From assembly GCA_009924545.1 (NCBI GenBank), contig RFRL01000008.1, positions 1 through 38,966 on the forward strand: a DNA stretch of 38,966 nucleotides, written 5' to 3'. Shown here one piece after another: positions 1 through 8,154 of this stretch. The position numbers and the translations under genes are program-made. Within the stretch, counting starts at the first letter, position 1; the number at the start of each line of letters is the position of its first letter. A model generated the notes under the pieces. The model was not told the origin of the DNA, searched no databases, and saw only the letters and a program-made list of their open reading frames with translations. Source of the stretch: Planctomycetia bacterium (lineage in GTDB: Bacteria > Planctomycetota > Planctomycetia > Pirellulales > UBA1268).

Positions 1-1
1 G

Positions 2-655
2 GTCCGGCTGCGGCAGTCGCGCGCCACCGGCGCCCTGGAGCCGACGCGGCCCCAGCCCCGGATGTTCATCCCCCAGGGCTACGAGCCGGGCTACGCCTAT
101 CCGCTGCTGGTGTGGCTGCCCGGTACGCGCCGCTTCGACCTCGGCCGCGCGATGCCCCGGTTGAGCACCCGCAACTACCTCGCCGTGGAACCGGCGCGCC
201 CCGCCACCGGCGGCAGCGGGATCGAAGACGCCGTGTGGGAGGCCATCGACACCGCCGGCAACCGGGCCAACGTCCACCCGGACCGGGTGTTCCTCGTCGG
301 TCGGGGCAGCGGCGGCACCGACGCCTTCCGGATCGCCTGCCGCCATGCCGACCGATTCGCCGGCATGGTGTCGCTCGGAGGTGCCTTCCCGCACACCGAG
401 GCCCTCTTCGCCCGCCTCGCGGCGGTGCGCCGCCTCCCGGTGCTCCTCTGCTGCCGTCGCGACGCCAAGGCCGACGTGGTGGTGACGACGGCGATGACCC
501 TGCGGCTGTTCCACGCCGCCGGGGCCCACCTGTCGATGCGCATCTACCAGGAACCGCACGATCTGGCGGTGCCGATCCTCCGCGACGTGAACCGTTGGCT
601 GATGGACGAGGTGTGCGGCGGCGTGCCGGTGGCCACGCCAGTGTGCCCCGCCTGA
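2..655 (+). CDS. Esterase-like alpha/beta hydrolase, 5' end outside window
   Basis: The reading frame is open from base 2, and the sequence before the first internal ATG (62) already reads like family sequence, so the true start lies upstream. The C-terminal 217 residues are visible. The segment FIPQGYEPGYAYPLLVWLPG is the typical opening strand of planctomycete phospholipase/carboxylesterase-like proteins. The expected nucleophile elbow lies in VFLVGRGSGGTDAF. Aligned to GxSxGG, the serine position is glycine and a serine follows one residue later, so the canonical nucleophile is missing or displaced. A possible acid (CRRDAKAD) and a late histidine (YQEPHDL) are present. It could be a catalytically altered esterase or a non-catalytic relative; the substrate cannot be inferred. 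A 41-base gap separates it from the next gene on the same strand. Confidence 0.75.
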   Translation, partial: VRLRQSRATGALEPTRPQPRMFIPQGYEPGYAYPLLVWLPGTRRFDLGRAMPRLSTRNYLAVEPARPATGGSGIEDAVWEAIDTAGNRANVHPDRVFLVGRGSGGTDAFRIACRHADRFAGMVSLGGAFPHTEALFARLAAVRRLPVLLCCRRDAKADVVVTTAMTLRLFHAAGAHLSMRIYQEPHDLAVPILRDVNRWLMDEVCGGVPVATPVCPA

Positions 656-696
656 GCCCGCCACCCTTGCCGGCCGTACCCCTGCGGAACCCACCG

Positions 697-1173
697 ATGC
701 ACGCCCCCGATGCCCGACTCGCCGAGACGATGATCCTGCCGCTGCGAGCGGGCGCCGATCCGGCTCGTCCCACCTGGATCTCCGCCCGGCGCGTCGTCGA
801 TGCAGCCGTCTCCGGAGCGGGCACCGCGGTCACCGTCGACGTGCCCGACGGACATGTCATTCACGCCGACCCGGGCCTCCTTGGCGCGATGCTCGCCGAC
901 CTCGTGGCCCGGGCCTGCCGGGCCACCGGCGCCGCGCTGGGCGTGGGGCGCCGCGAAGTGGTCGTGACGAGCGTGCTCCTCCCCGATGCGATCGAGTTGG
1001 AGGTCGCCGACTCCGGCCCGGTGCCCTCGGCCACCGATCACGTGTGGCTCGAGCAGCAGGCCCACGCGGCACGGCGGCTCGGCGGCACGCTCGACGTGCG
1101 CCCGTGCCCCGAGGGGGGGACGGCGGTGACGCTCCGCTTCCCCCGGCGGCTCACCGCACGTCGCGCGGCCTGA
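697..1173 (+). CDS. Small HATPase-like (histidine-kinase-type ATPase) protein
   Basis: Predicted 158-residue soluble protein. The C-terminal half resembles a degenerate GHKL ATPase fold: a helix where the N-box should be (LLGAMLADLVARACRATG), a G1-like IELEVADSGPVP, and a final strand GGTAVTLRFPRR. The canonical N-box asparagine is not visible, and there is no dimerisation/phospho-acceptor histidine domain, membrane segment or receiver domain. It could be an anti-sigma-type or orphan kinase ATPase module, or a non-binding relative. ATG 697 is chosen because homology-like sequence begins shortly after it; longer in-frame extensions run antisense-like through the esterase gene. It lies directly upstream of fliF, but no functional link to the flagellar genes can be shown. 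Confidence 0.6.
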   Translation: MHAPDARLAETMILPLRAGADPARPTWISARRVVDAAVSGAGTAVTVDVPDGHVIHADPGLLGAMLADLVARACRATGAALGVGRREVVVTSVLLPDAIELEVADSGPVPSATDHVWLEQQAHAARRLGGTLDVRPCPEGGTAVTLRFPRRLTARRAA

Positions 1174-1258
1174 TTTCCCCGTCCCTCCGCACAGCCCCCG
1201 CGCCGCACAGTGTCGTCCCGGTGCCGTGTCCCCTTCGTCGCGTGCGAGCCGCCCCGCC

Positions 1259-2731
1259 ATGGACCAGGAAACCCGGAACGTGCCCCAAAGTCGGACCCCC
1301 GGCTCGAGTCCGTGGCAGGCGATGGCCCTGGGCGTGCTGGCACTGATCCTCGGCTGGGCGGTGTGGACGCTCCGCGATCGGCCCGCCAGCGAGGAGATGG
1401 AACTGCTCCCCGGGTCGGTGCTCCCCCAGTCGGAGCTGGCGATCATGGAAGCGGCCTTCGATCGCGCGCAGCTCACCGATCATCGCACCGAAGGGGGCCG
1501 GGTCTACGTGCCGCGGGCGCGCCACAGCGCCTACATGCGGGCCCTGGTCGATTCGGAGGCGTTGCCCCGCGAGTTCGGTGCCAGCCTGCGGCGTGCCCTG
1601 GCGAACAACGGCCCGTGGACGAGCACCGCGCTGCGCGCCGATTCGTTGCGGGTGGCCATCCAGGACGAGCTCTCCCTGGTCCTCTGCTCGATGCCGGGCA
1701 TCGAGCGCGCCGCGGTGCTGTACGACGACGCGCCCCGGCCCGGCCTCGCCGGTGGACATGAACGGACGGCGAGCGTCAGTATCCGCACGCAGCCCGACAC
1801 GGAACTCGATCCGGGGCGTGTCCAGGCCATCCGCGTGCTGGTGGCCTCCGCCATCGCCGGTCTGCCGGTGGAGCGGGTCGCTGTCACCGACCTGCGCAGC
1901 GGCCGCGTGTTCGCCGGACCCGTCGAGGCGACCGAAGGCACGACCGACCCGACGCGTGTCGCGCGGAGCGTGATGGAGCGGGCCACGGCGGCGAAGATCC
2001 GCCAGTCGCTGGGCTTCATTCGCGGGGTGATGGTCGACGTGACCCTCGGCGCGGCGTCCCCACCGGGTACCGCCCAGGCTGTCGACGCCGCCGCCAGCCC
2101 CGCCGGTGTCAACGCGCCCGCCGCGGTCAGTGGCCCCGGGGCGGTCAGCCCCACGGCCGCGGCTCCCTCCGCCACGCGGTCAGGGGAATCGCTCCACGTG
2201 CTGATCGCCGTTCCCGACACCTATTTCGCTTCGGTCGTGTCCGCCGCCCGCGGTCGCCATCAGCGGCGCGGCGCGGCAGGTGGCCCGTGGACCGAGGAGG
2301 ATGCCGAGCGGGCCGAGGTGGCGGAGTTGGAGCGACTCACCACCCTCGTGGCCACCATGCTGCCGGACGTCGCCGACCCTTCACGGACCCGGATCGTCGT
2401 CGCCCCGTTCACCACCGGGATGGCCGGTGCCGGTCGCGAGCCGGCCGCGGAGGGAGCCGAACCGCTCCTCGGGCCGCTGCTGGACTGGATCGGCGGCTCC
2501 TCCACCGATACCGCGACCGGGACGGCGCTCCGCCGCGGGGTGCTGCTGGCGACGTTTGCGGCCGTGGCGCTGGGGCTCGCCGCCGTCCTGTGGCGGGCCG
2601 GGGGTGCGAGCGGCCGTGGCAAACAGCCCGGCTCCGCGCGCGGTGAGCAACCGCCCCCGGCCACCGACCCCGACCACGCGATCGCACTTCCCACCGCGGG
2701 ACCACCGCAGCGGTGGCGGGAGGCGGCCTGA
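1259..2731 (+). CDS. fliF: Flagellar MS-ring protein FliF
   Basis: Predicted 490-residue inner-membrane protein of the FliF/YscJ family, which builds the MS ring around the export gate. TM1 is at about residues 21-38. It is followed by ring-building-motif sequence: a segment ending GGRVYVPRARHSAYMRALV, then an RBM2-like LSLVLCSMPGIERAAVLYDD, a strand ERTASVSIRT, and VLVASAIAGLPVERVAVTDL. A proline/alanine-rich insert follows, then TM2 near residues 425-447 (VLLATFAAVALGLAAVLW). Only about 41 residues follow TM2, so the usual FliG-binding tail is short and not recognisable. ATG 1259 is preferred over GTG 1226, which adds a low-complexity extension. It overlaps the next ATG by one base and so heads the operon. 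Confidence 0.85.
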   Translation: MDQETRNVPQSRTPGSSPWQAMALGVLALILGWAVWTLRDRPASEEMELLPGSVLPQSELAIMEAAFDRAQLTDHRTEGGRVYVPRARHSAYMRALVDSEALPREFGASLRRALANNGPWTSTALRADSLRVAIQDELSLVLCSMPGIERAAVLYDDAPRPGLAGGHERTASVSIRTQPDTELDPGRVQAIRVLVASAIAGLPVERVAVTDLRSGRVFAGPVEATEGTTDPTRVARSVMERATAAKIRQSLGFIRGVMVDVTLGAASPPGTAQAVDAAASPAGVNAPAAVSGPGAVSPTAAAPSATRSGESLHVLIAVPDTYFASVVSAARGRHQRRGAAGGPWTEEDAERAEVAELERLTTLVATMLPDVADPSRTRIVVAPFTTGMAGAGREPAAEGAEPLLGPLLDWIGGSSTDTATGTALRRGVLLATFAAVALGLAAVLWRAGGASGRGKQPGSARGEQPPPATDPDHAIALPTAGPPQRWREAA

Positions 2732-3321
2732 TGGGCGAATGGCTGCGGACACGCCGGGGCGGACTGCTGGTGATGCTGCTCCTGGCCCTGATCACGAGCC
2801 CCGCCGGCCTCCGCGCCGACGACGATCGGGACGACGACCCCACCGCCGTCCCGCCGGGACGCCTCGCCGATCCCGCGCCGTTCGACCTGGAGCGTCATCC
2901 GATCCGCGACATCGGTCGGGCGGAGCGGGTCGGCCCGACCCCGTGGGGATGGCAAGTGGCGGCGTTCCTCGCCGCGCTCTCGGCCGCCGTGGCGATCCTC
3001 CGCGGCATCGGCGCGCGCCGCGAGGCGTCCCCGTCGGGCGAGGCCGTGCATCTTCTCGGCTCCCTTCCGCTCGGCGGGCAGCATGGCCTGCGCGTCGTCC
3101 GGTTCGGCCGCCGGACGCTGCTCATCGGCATCTCGCCGGGGGGCTGCCACCTGCTGGCAGAAACAGACGAACCGCCCGAGGGCATCCGCCCGGAGCCCGC
3201 CGCCGGCAGCACCGCTCCCCGTGTCCCGGAACCACCGCCGGCCGTGACGCCCGCACCACTCGCGGTCGATGCCGGTGCCGGCACTCTCTGCGTCTCCCCC
3301 GCGTCACGGGGTGCCGCATGA
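2731..3321 (+). CDS. fliO: FliO-like flagellar biosynthesis protein
   Basis: Predicted 196-residue membrane protein. The N-terminus has a signal-peptide-like hydrophobic stretch (about residues 10-27, ending GLRAD). A second hydrophobic segment follows at about 70-90 (WGWQVAAFLAALSAAVAIL). After it comes a small FliO-type domain with the pattern LLGSLPLGGQHGLRVVRFG...LLIGISPGGCHLLAE, which matches the cytoplasmic beta-rich domain of FliO/FliZ proteins. FliO helps assemble the FliP ring. The call rests on this pattern plus its place between fliF and fliP. Start ATG 2731 overlaps the fliF stop (TGATG), and its own stop overlaps fliP (ATGA), implying translational coupling. The proline/alanine-rich tail looks disordered. 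Confidence 0.75.
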   Translation: MGEWLRTRRGGLLVMLLLALITSPAGLRADDDRDDDPTAVPPGRLADPAPFDLERHPIRDIGRAERVGPTPWGWQVAAFLAALSAAVAILRGIGARREASPSGEAVHLLGSLPLGGQHGLRVVRFGRRTLLIGISPGGCHLLAETDEPPEGIRPEPAAGSTAPRVPEPPPAVTPAPLAVDAGAGTLCVSPASRGAA

Positions 3322-4202
3322 CCAACCCCGTCCGCTGCCGGGTGCCGGTGGCCCTCGTGGTCGCGGCAGCCCTCTGTTTGACCGCGGCCGGCGTCGGCAC
3401 GGCATGGGCCGAGGGCCTGCCGCCGGGCACCGGTGGCAGCGTCCCCACCGTGATCGGCGCCACCCCGGGGGATGGGGACACGGGCTCCGTTCCCACCGCG
3501 GTAGAGTCAACGGTCGTCGCCGCCGCCCTCCGCCTCCTCGGCGGTCGCTCGCTCGACGCCTCGCTGTCGGCCGCGGTGCTGTTTGGCGTGGTGAGCCTGG
3601 CGCCGGCCTTGCTCCTGATGACCACATCGTTCGTGCGGATCTCCGTGGTGCTGACGCTGTTGCGCCAGGGTCTCGGCACGCCGCAGCTTCCCTCGAACCA
3701 GATCGTCACGAGCCTGGCGCTGTTCCTCTCCGCCCTGGTGATCTGGCCGGTGTGGACGGCCGCCTGGCGGGAGGGTGTCGAACCGTACCAGGCCGGGAAG
3801 ATGGAACTGGCCACGGCGGTGGACCGCGGCAGCCTGCCGGTGCGCCGCTGGATGGCGACACAGATCGAGGAGGCCGGCAACCGCGACACGATGCTCTTGT
3901 TCCTGGAGCGGCATCCGGCCCGACCGACGGGGATCCGCAGCTACGACGACGTCCCGCTGGAGAGCCTCCTGCCCGCCTTCCTCGTCAGCGAACTGGACGT
4001 CGCCTTCCGCATCGGCTTCCGGCTCCTGTTGCCGTTCCTCGTCATCGATCTGCTGGTGGCCACGCTCGTCTTGTCCACGGGGCTGGTGACCCTGCCCCCG
4101 GCGGTGGTCGCCCTGCCGCTGAAGCTCATGGTGTTCGTCATGGCCGATGGCTGGACGCTCGTCGTGCAGGCCCTGCTCGACGGCCTACGGGCTTCCGGCT
4201 GA
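3318..4202 (+). CDS. fliP: Flagellar export-gate protein FliP
   Basis: Predicted 294-residue polytopic membrane protein, the pentameric core of the flagellar type III export gate. It has an N-terminal signal peptide (cleavage near GTAWAEG), as is usual for FliP. Family-defining blocks are clear: SLAPALLLMTTSFVRISVVL, LLRQGLGTPQLPSNQIVTSL, a periplasmic region containing EPYQAGKMELATAVDRG, the LLPAFLVSELDVAFRIGF block, LPFLVIDLLVATLVLS, and the C-terminal LPLKLMVFVMADGWTLVVQ. All regions expected of a functional FliP are present, in order and at normal length. The start overlaps the fliO stop as ATGA. Confidence 0.95.
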   Translation: MTNPVRCRVPVALVVAAALCLTAAGVGTAWAEGLPPGTGGSVPTVIGATPGDGDTGSVPTAVESTVVAAALRLLGGRSLDASLSAAVLFGVVSLAPALLLMTTSFVRISVVLTLLRQGLGTPQLPSNQIVTSLALFLSALVIWPVWTAAWREGVEPYQAGKMELATAVDRGSLPVRRWMATQIEEAGNRDTMLLFLERHPARPTGIRSYDDVPLESLLPAFLVSELDVAFRIGFRLLLPFLVIDLLVATLVLSTGLVTLPPAVVALPLKLMVFVMADGWTLVVQALLDGLRASG

Positions 4203-4221
4203 CCCCCGGAACGGAGGAACG

Positions 4222-4473
4222 ATGGCCGAACTGTGCGATCTCGTCCGGCAAGCCGTGTGGACCGTGATGCTCGTCGCGGCACCGATGCTCGTGGTGGGTG
4301 TCCTGGTCGCGGCGGTGGTCGGACTGATCCAGGCTGCGACCGGGATCCACGATCCGGTGCTGGCCCTCATCCCCCGGCTGGCGGCAATGGCGGCGGTGCT
4401 GGTGATCACGCTTCCCTGGATGGCGGAACGGCTGGTGGACCTGTTCGTTCACGCTGCGGTGCCCCCCTCCTGA
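4222..4473 (+). CDS. fliQ: Flagellar export-gate protein FliQ
   Basis: Predicted 83-residue protein with two transmembrane helices (about residues 14-37 and 50-70) separated by the conserved loop GLIQAATGIHDPVLALIPRL. This is the FliQ signature (GxxQAxTxIxDxTLxFIPKL). FliQ packs around the FliP/FliR core of the export gate. ATG 4222 is chosen over upstream in-frame codons because an unusually good Shine-Dalgarno, GGAGGAAC, sits at 4213-4220 just before it. Length matches the family (about 85-90 aa). Confidence 0.93.
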   Translation: MAELCDLVRQAVWTVMLVAAPMLVVGVLVAAVVGLIQAATGIHDPVLALIPRLAAMAAVLVITLPWMAERLVDLFVHAAVPPS

Positions 4474-4507
4474 CCCGTGCACCCGTGATGCACCCCCGCT
4501 CGTTACC

Positions 4508-5329
4508 ATGCCCGTGCCACCGCTCCCCGCCGACGCCCTCGTGCTCGCCTGCCTGGCGGGTGGTGCCGCGGTGCGGATCGGCGCCGCCACCCTGGCCCTC
4601 GCCCGGGGCACCCTGCCCGACCTACCGCTCCGAGTGACCTTCGGCAGCGCCGCGGCCCTCGCGGTCGCCGCCGTGCCGACGCTCACCGGCGTCCCGAACG
4701 TGGCCCGGCTCCCTGCCGGAACGGCCACGGGGAACTGGCTGTACCTACCGCTGGTACTCGGGGGCGAGGCGGTGTGTGGGTGGGCCCTGGGTATGGTGGC
4801 CGTCGCGGCGATCGGGATCGGCGGGTGGAGCGGCAGCCTCCTCGCGGGTGCCACGAGCCTCGGGTGGGACGACGACCTTCCGGCGGGCGATCCGCAGTCC
4901 GCCGGCATGGCGCGCCTCTGTTGGTGGATGGGTGCCGCGGCATTCCTCGCCACGGGAGGGACGGGCTTCCTCGTGGCCGCGCTGTTGGGGAGCCTGACGC
5001 GGCTCCCGGTGGGGGCGGTTGCCGGTGGTGCGACGGCACCGTGGTCGACGGTCGCGATCGATCTCGCCATCCGCCTCCCGGGGGCGGTACTCGAACTGGC
5101 GGCGGGCCTCGCCCTGCCGGCGCTGGTCGCCGTGATCGCCTTCCACCTGACGATGGCGATCTGCCTGCGCACGATCCGCTTCATCCCCGGCCCCGGTCTG
5201 ATTCCGGGACTGGTGGCGGCGATGGTGCTGGCCAGCCTGATGCTCACCGCACCGGCATGGAGCAGCCGGTCAGCCACCGCCGCCGCCACCGTCCTGGGGC
5301 TGGTCGATGGCGGTTCCCCGGCCGACTGA
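4508..5329 (+). CDS. fliR: Flagellar export-gate protein FliR
   Basis: Predicted 273-residue polytopic membrane protein with about six hydrophobic segments, including a first helix ALVLACLAGGAAVRIGAATL, GGEAVCGWALGMVAVAAIGI, LPALVAVIAFHLTMAICLRT and a final helix near LIPGLVAAMVLASLMLTAP. The arrangement, length (family about 260 aa) and the position immediately after fliP and fliQ identify FliR, the subunit that completes the FliP5-Q4-R1 gate. Sequence conservation is lower than in FliP, as is usual. The 34-base gap after fliQ and 21-base gap to flhB fit one transcript. Confidence 0.85.
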   Translation: MPVPPLPADALVLACLAGGAAVRIGAATLALARGTLPDLPLRVTFGSAAALAVAAVPTLTGVPNVARLPAGTATGNWLYLPLVLGGEAVCGWALGMVAVAAIGIGGWSGSLLAGATSLGWDDDLPAGDPQSAGMARLCWWMGAAAFLATGGTGFLVAALLGSLTRLPVGAVAGGATAPWSTVAIDLAIRLPGAVLELAAGLALPALVAVIAFHLTMAICLRTIRFIPGPGLIPGLVAAMVLASLMLTAPAWSSRSATAAATVLGLVDGGSPAD

Positions 5330-5350
5330 CACCCGCTCCACGACGCAACC

Positions 5351-6160
5351 ATGGCCGACGGTACCGCCGAACGCCGCTTGCCCCCCACACCCCGGCGCCG
5401 CGAGGCAGCCCGGCGCGCGGGGCTCCTGCCCACCGCCGCGTGGCCGGCCTGGGGAGCGTCGTCCCTGGTCACGATCCTGCTGCTGCCCGGGTGGCTCGAA
5501 GCCACCGGCCGCGCGGGCGCGGGTTTCCTCCAGGATGCCCTCCCGGCCGCCGTACACGCGGCGCAGGCCGGACGCGGTGGCGACACGGGCGCTCCGTGGG
5601 GCGCTGCCGCGATGGTGGTGTGGCCCACCGTGTCGCTCGTCGTCGCGGCGATCGCTGCGGCCCTGGCGGTCCGGGTGGCCTGCGACGGCCTCCACTGGCA
5701 ACCGGGCCGCGCCGCCTTCGATCTCCGCCGTCTCGACCCGGGGGCGGGCCTGACACGGATCTTCTCCGCCGCCACCCTGACCACGATCCTCGGGGGTGCC
5801 CTCGGCCTCGCCGTCGCGACCGCCGTCGTGGCGTGGGCGGGGCGCGGCCTGCTCACCCTCTGGGACACGGGGGCCCTGGCCACTCCTCAGGGGAGTCTCG
5901 AAGTGGGGCGCGGGATCCTGGTGCCGGTGGCCATCGTGGCCGCCGGCGTCGCCCTTGCCGACTGGGCCCTGGCCCGCCGCCGGTTGGAACGGCGGCTGCG
6001 GATGACGCCGGAGGAGTTCGCCGCGGAGCAGCGGGCCCTCGAGGCGGGTCCGCGCGTGCGGTTCGACCAGCCCCGTCAGCGCGGCGCGCCGGCACGGGGG
6101 CGGGCGGCGGTGCCGCCGGAGGAGACCACGCCCGGCGTTCAGACCGGGGGCGCGCGGTAG
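5351..6160 (+). CDS. flhB: FlhB lacking its C-terminal switch domain
   Basis: Predicted 269-residue protein with the FlhB N-terminal signature (TPRRREAARRAGLLPTA, compare TPRRLREAREKGQV). Four hydrophobic segments follow near residues 35-50, 76-105, 137-165 and 190-212, then a short cytoplasmic linker RRLRMTPEEFAAEQRALEAG that matches the region preceding the autocleavage domain. The chain ends shortly after this linker. There is no NPTH motif and no FlhB-C domain, and the length is about 270 rather than 350-380 residues. No FlhB-C sequence appears in another frame downstream, and the end overlaps a convergent sulfotransferase gene by 22 bases, so this looks like a genuine early end rather than a frameshift. 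It probably still wraps the export gate but could not perform the normal substrate-specificity switch. Confidence 0.85.
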   Translation: MADGTAERRLPPTPRRREAARRAGLLPTAAWPAWGASSLVTILLLPGWLEATGRAGAGFLQDALPAAVHAAQAGRGGDTGAPWGAAAMVVWPTVSLVVAAIAAALAVRVACDGLHWQPGRAAFDLRRLDPGAGLTRIFSAATLTTILGGALGLAVATAVVAWAGRGLLTLWDTGALATPQGSLEVGRGILVPVAIVAAGVALADWALARRRLERRLRMTPEEFAAEQRALEAGPRVRFDQPRQRGAPARGRAAVPPEETTPGVQTGGAR

Positions 6161-7323
6161 CCGTAGCGTTCGATGAAGCCCCCCCAGCGCCGTCCGATCT
6201 CGGCCACGACGCGCGGGTCGTGCTGGTAGGTGTTGGTGCGGTAGTCGCGCATCGAGCGGGCCTCGGCCTCGAGCGCCGGCCGCAGCGCGGAAAAGTCGCC
6301 GAGCTCGAGACGCTCATAGACCCGTGCCAGACTCCCCACCGGATCGGCTACCAGGTCCTCGTAGCGCAGCTCGTGCAGCGACCCCGGCGGCAGACCGGTC
6401 CGGTCGCGCTCGAAGGCCCGGTACATCTCTTCGAAGGCGGCGAACACGTATTCCTCGATGTGGGACCCGGGATCGACCTGCAGGCCCTGCGTGTGGTGCA
6501 ACGATCGCCACAGCCGCACCGTGGAGGGGAAGACCACGAACGGATCCCGGACCACGTGGATGAAACGGGCCCCCGGGAACATCTCCGCGAGGAGCGCCAT
6601 CCGCGCCGTGTGGGGCGGGCTCTTGAGCACCGGCCGCCGGGCATCCCGCAACGCGAGGGCGGCGAGGAACCAGCGCATCAGCCGTTGCCAGCGTTGCCGT
6701 TCGGCTGGCGCCAGCTTCGTCAGATCGAGCGCCTCGGGCCAGGGCGGGCTGGTCACCGGAAAGGCCATCCGCCGGTAGGGCGACGGGGCCCCGAGATTGG
6801 CGAGGGCAAACTCGTCCTCCTGGGGCCGGTCGGGCCCGGCCACCACGTCGTCCATCGGCCGCTTTGCGGGCATCAGCCAGCCGACGGCCGGCGCCAAAAA
6901 ACCCTCGGTGAGGAGGAAGTGCGCCGGGGCGATGCACTGGAACGTGTTCGGACAGCAGAACCGGTCGTCGAGCATCATCAATTCGTGGAGGAGCGTCGTC
7001 CCGCTCCGCCAGTGCCCGATGATGAACACCGGCGGCGGCGTCGGCGCCGCCCGGCGCAGGCGCCGGCCCTGGGTCAGGGTGGTGAGCGCCCCGGCCGCGG
7101 AGTTGAACACCGTCGCCAGGCTCACCGTCGCCAGCAGCCCCCACCGGCTGGGTGAGCAGCGGCAGCGGTGTTCGGCCACCAGCCGCGCCCAGACCGAGAT
7201 GGGCATGCCGTGCCAGAAGCGCGGGGTCCACACCGGGTACGGATGGAACGGCTTCTCGCCCGCCGCCGGGTGGCTGGCCGACGCCGTGACGGGGATGGCC
7301 TTCGTCCGCTGCTGGTCCGCCAT
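6139..7323 (-). CDS. Sulfotransferase
   Basis: Predicted 394-residue PAPS-dependent sulfotransferase. The 5'-phosphosulfate-binding loop is at about residues 99-112 (VFIIGHWRSGTTLLH). The 3'-phosphate-binding segment is FIHVVRDPFVVFPSTVRLW, and LRYEDLVADP is also family-typical. KSPPHTARM contains the lysine usually near the active site. No signal peptide is evident; the acceptor, perhaps a polysaccharide or lipid, is unknown. ATG 7323 is chosen because sequence upstream in frame is low-complexity and arginine-rich. It overlaps the end of flhB convergently by 22 bases and follows the thioredoxin-like gene by 77 bases on the same strand, so those two may be co-transcribed. Confidence 0.9.
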   Translation of the reverse strand: MADQQRTKAIPVTASASHPAAGEKPFHPYPVWTPRFWHGMPISVWARLVAEHRCRCSPSRWGLLATVSLATVFNSAAGALTTLTQGRRLRRAAPTPPPVFIIGHWRSGTTLLHELMMLDDRFCCPNTFQCIAPAHFLLTEGFLAPAVGWLMPAKRPMDDVVAGPDRPQEDEFALANLGAPSPYRRMAFPVTSPPWPEALDLTKLAPAERQRWQRLMRWFLAALALRDARRPVLKSPPHTARMALLAEMFPGARFIHVVRDPFVVFPSTVRLWRSLHHTQGLQVDPGSHIEEYVFAAFEEMYRAFERDRTGLPPGSLHELRYEDLVADPVGSLARVYERLELGDFSALRPALEAEARSMRDYRTNTYQHDPRVVAEIGRRWGGFIERYGYRAPPV

Positions 7324-7400
7324 CGGTCGTCCTCGCGCCCTGCCACCGCCGGGTCCCATCCGCAGGCCGATCGTACCAGGGGCCCCGTCGCAGCCGCCCC

Positions 7401-8018
7401 TCACCGAGCCAGGGCGCCGGTGCCCGTGGCGACGCGTTCCGTGCGTGCCGCACCGTCGCCCGACTGCAACACTGCCACCAAGTCCGCCGTCGACGGCCGC
7501 CCCACGGTGTGCCGCCCCGCGTGGCCGTCGGCAGCGACCACGACGAGGGTGGGAAAAACGGTGACCGCGTACCGCCGGCAGATGTCCGGCTCGCGGTCGG
7601 CATCGATCGCCACGCAGACATACCGCCGCGACAGTTCGACGACGCGCGGGTCGCGGAGCGTGCGTTGGAGGAGCATGCCGGAGTGCCGGCACCACCCCGC
7701 CTTGAAGACCAGGATCATCGGCCGCCCCTCGGCGCGGGCACGGCGCACGCCTGCCGCGAATCCCTCCACGAATTCCACCGTGGCGCCGCCGCGCGGCTCC
7801 GCCGGGCCGGCCACCACCGGCTGGCGGCCACCGCCCCCCCGTTCGAGGAGGCGGGCCAATCCGGCGTCGTGGCGTGCCCCGCGCGGCTCGGCCGCCGCCT
7901 CGTCCCGGACGTCGCAGCCGAAGACCAGCAGACCGACCGCGGCCGCGACCAGGGGCGGGATCGCCCGGGCACAGCGGTGGCGGCGGGACGGCGATATGGC
8001 GGCGGGATGGCGCGGCAT
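7401..8018 (-). CDS. Thioredoxin-like lipoprotein with CxxS site
   Basis: Predicted 205-residue exported protein. An N-terminal hydrophobic segment ends in the lipobox-like LLVFGC, so it is probably a lipoprotein. The C-terminal half is a thioredoxin fold: GRPMILVFKAGWCRHSG has the active-site position as CxxS (Cys-Arg-His-Ser), followed by an RYVCVAIDAD strand and VFPTLVVV with the cis-proline. With one active-site cysteine, ordinary dithiol oxidoreduction is unlikely; monothiol isomerase, glutaredoxin-like or binding roles are possible. ATG 8018 is chosen because it starts directly before the signal sequence; a longer in-frame start at 8135 adds a non-signal extension. It is divergent from the TPR lipoprotein gene at 8155. 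Confidence 0.75.
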   Translation of the reverse strand: MPRHPAAISPSRRHRCARAIPPLVAAAVGLLVFGCDVRDEAAAEPRGARHDAGLARLLERGGGGRQPVVAGPAEPRGGATVEFVEGFAAGVRRARAEGRPMILVFKAGWCRHSGMLLQRTLRDPRVVELSRRYVCVAIDADREPDICRRYAVTVFPTLVVVAADGHAGRHTVGRPSTADLVAVLQSGDGAARTERVATGTGALAR

Positions 8019-8154
8019 GAGACGGGGTTGGTACGGGCGCGGCAGCTCCGCGGGCAAGGGCAGAGCAGGCGCACCACGACCGACAAGCTGGGTGGCCTGC
8101 GCGGGTTCGGCAGCGATTGCCGTCGTGCGCCGCAACCGCTACCCTCCGACCACC

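Noticed and set aside
2280-3317. Upstream extension of fliP
   Set aside because: It overlaps fliF and fliO in another frame. The FliP signal peptide starts at ATG 3318.
4774-7155. A 793-codon plus-strand ORF crossing fliR, flhB and the sulfotransferase gene
   Set aside because: Composition is arginine/glycine-rich shadow coding, and the real genes in the other frames have clear families.
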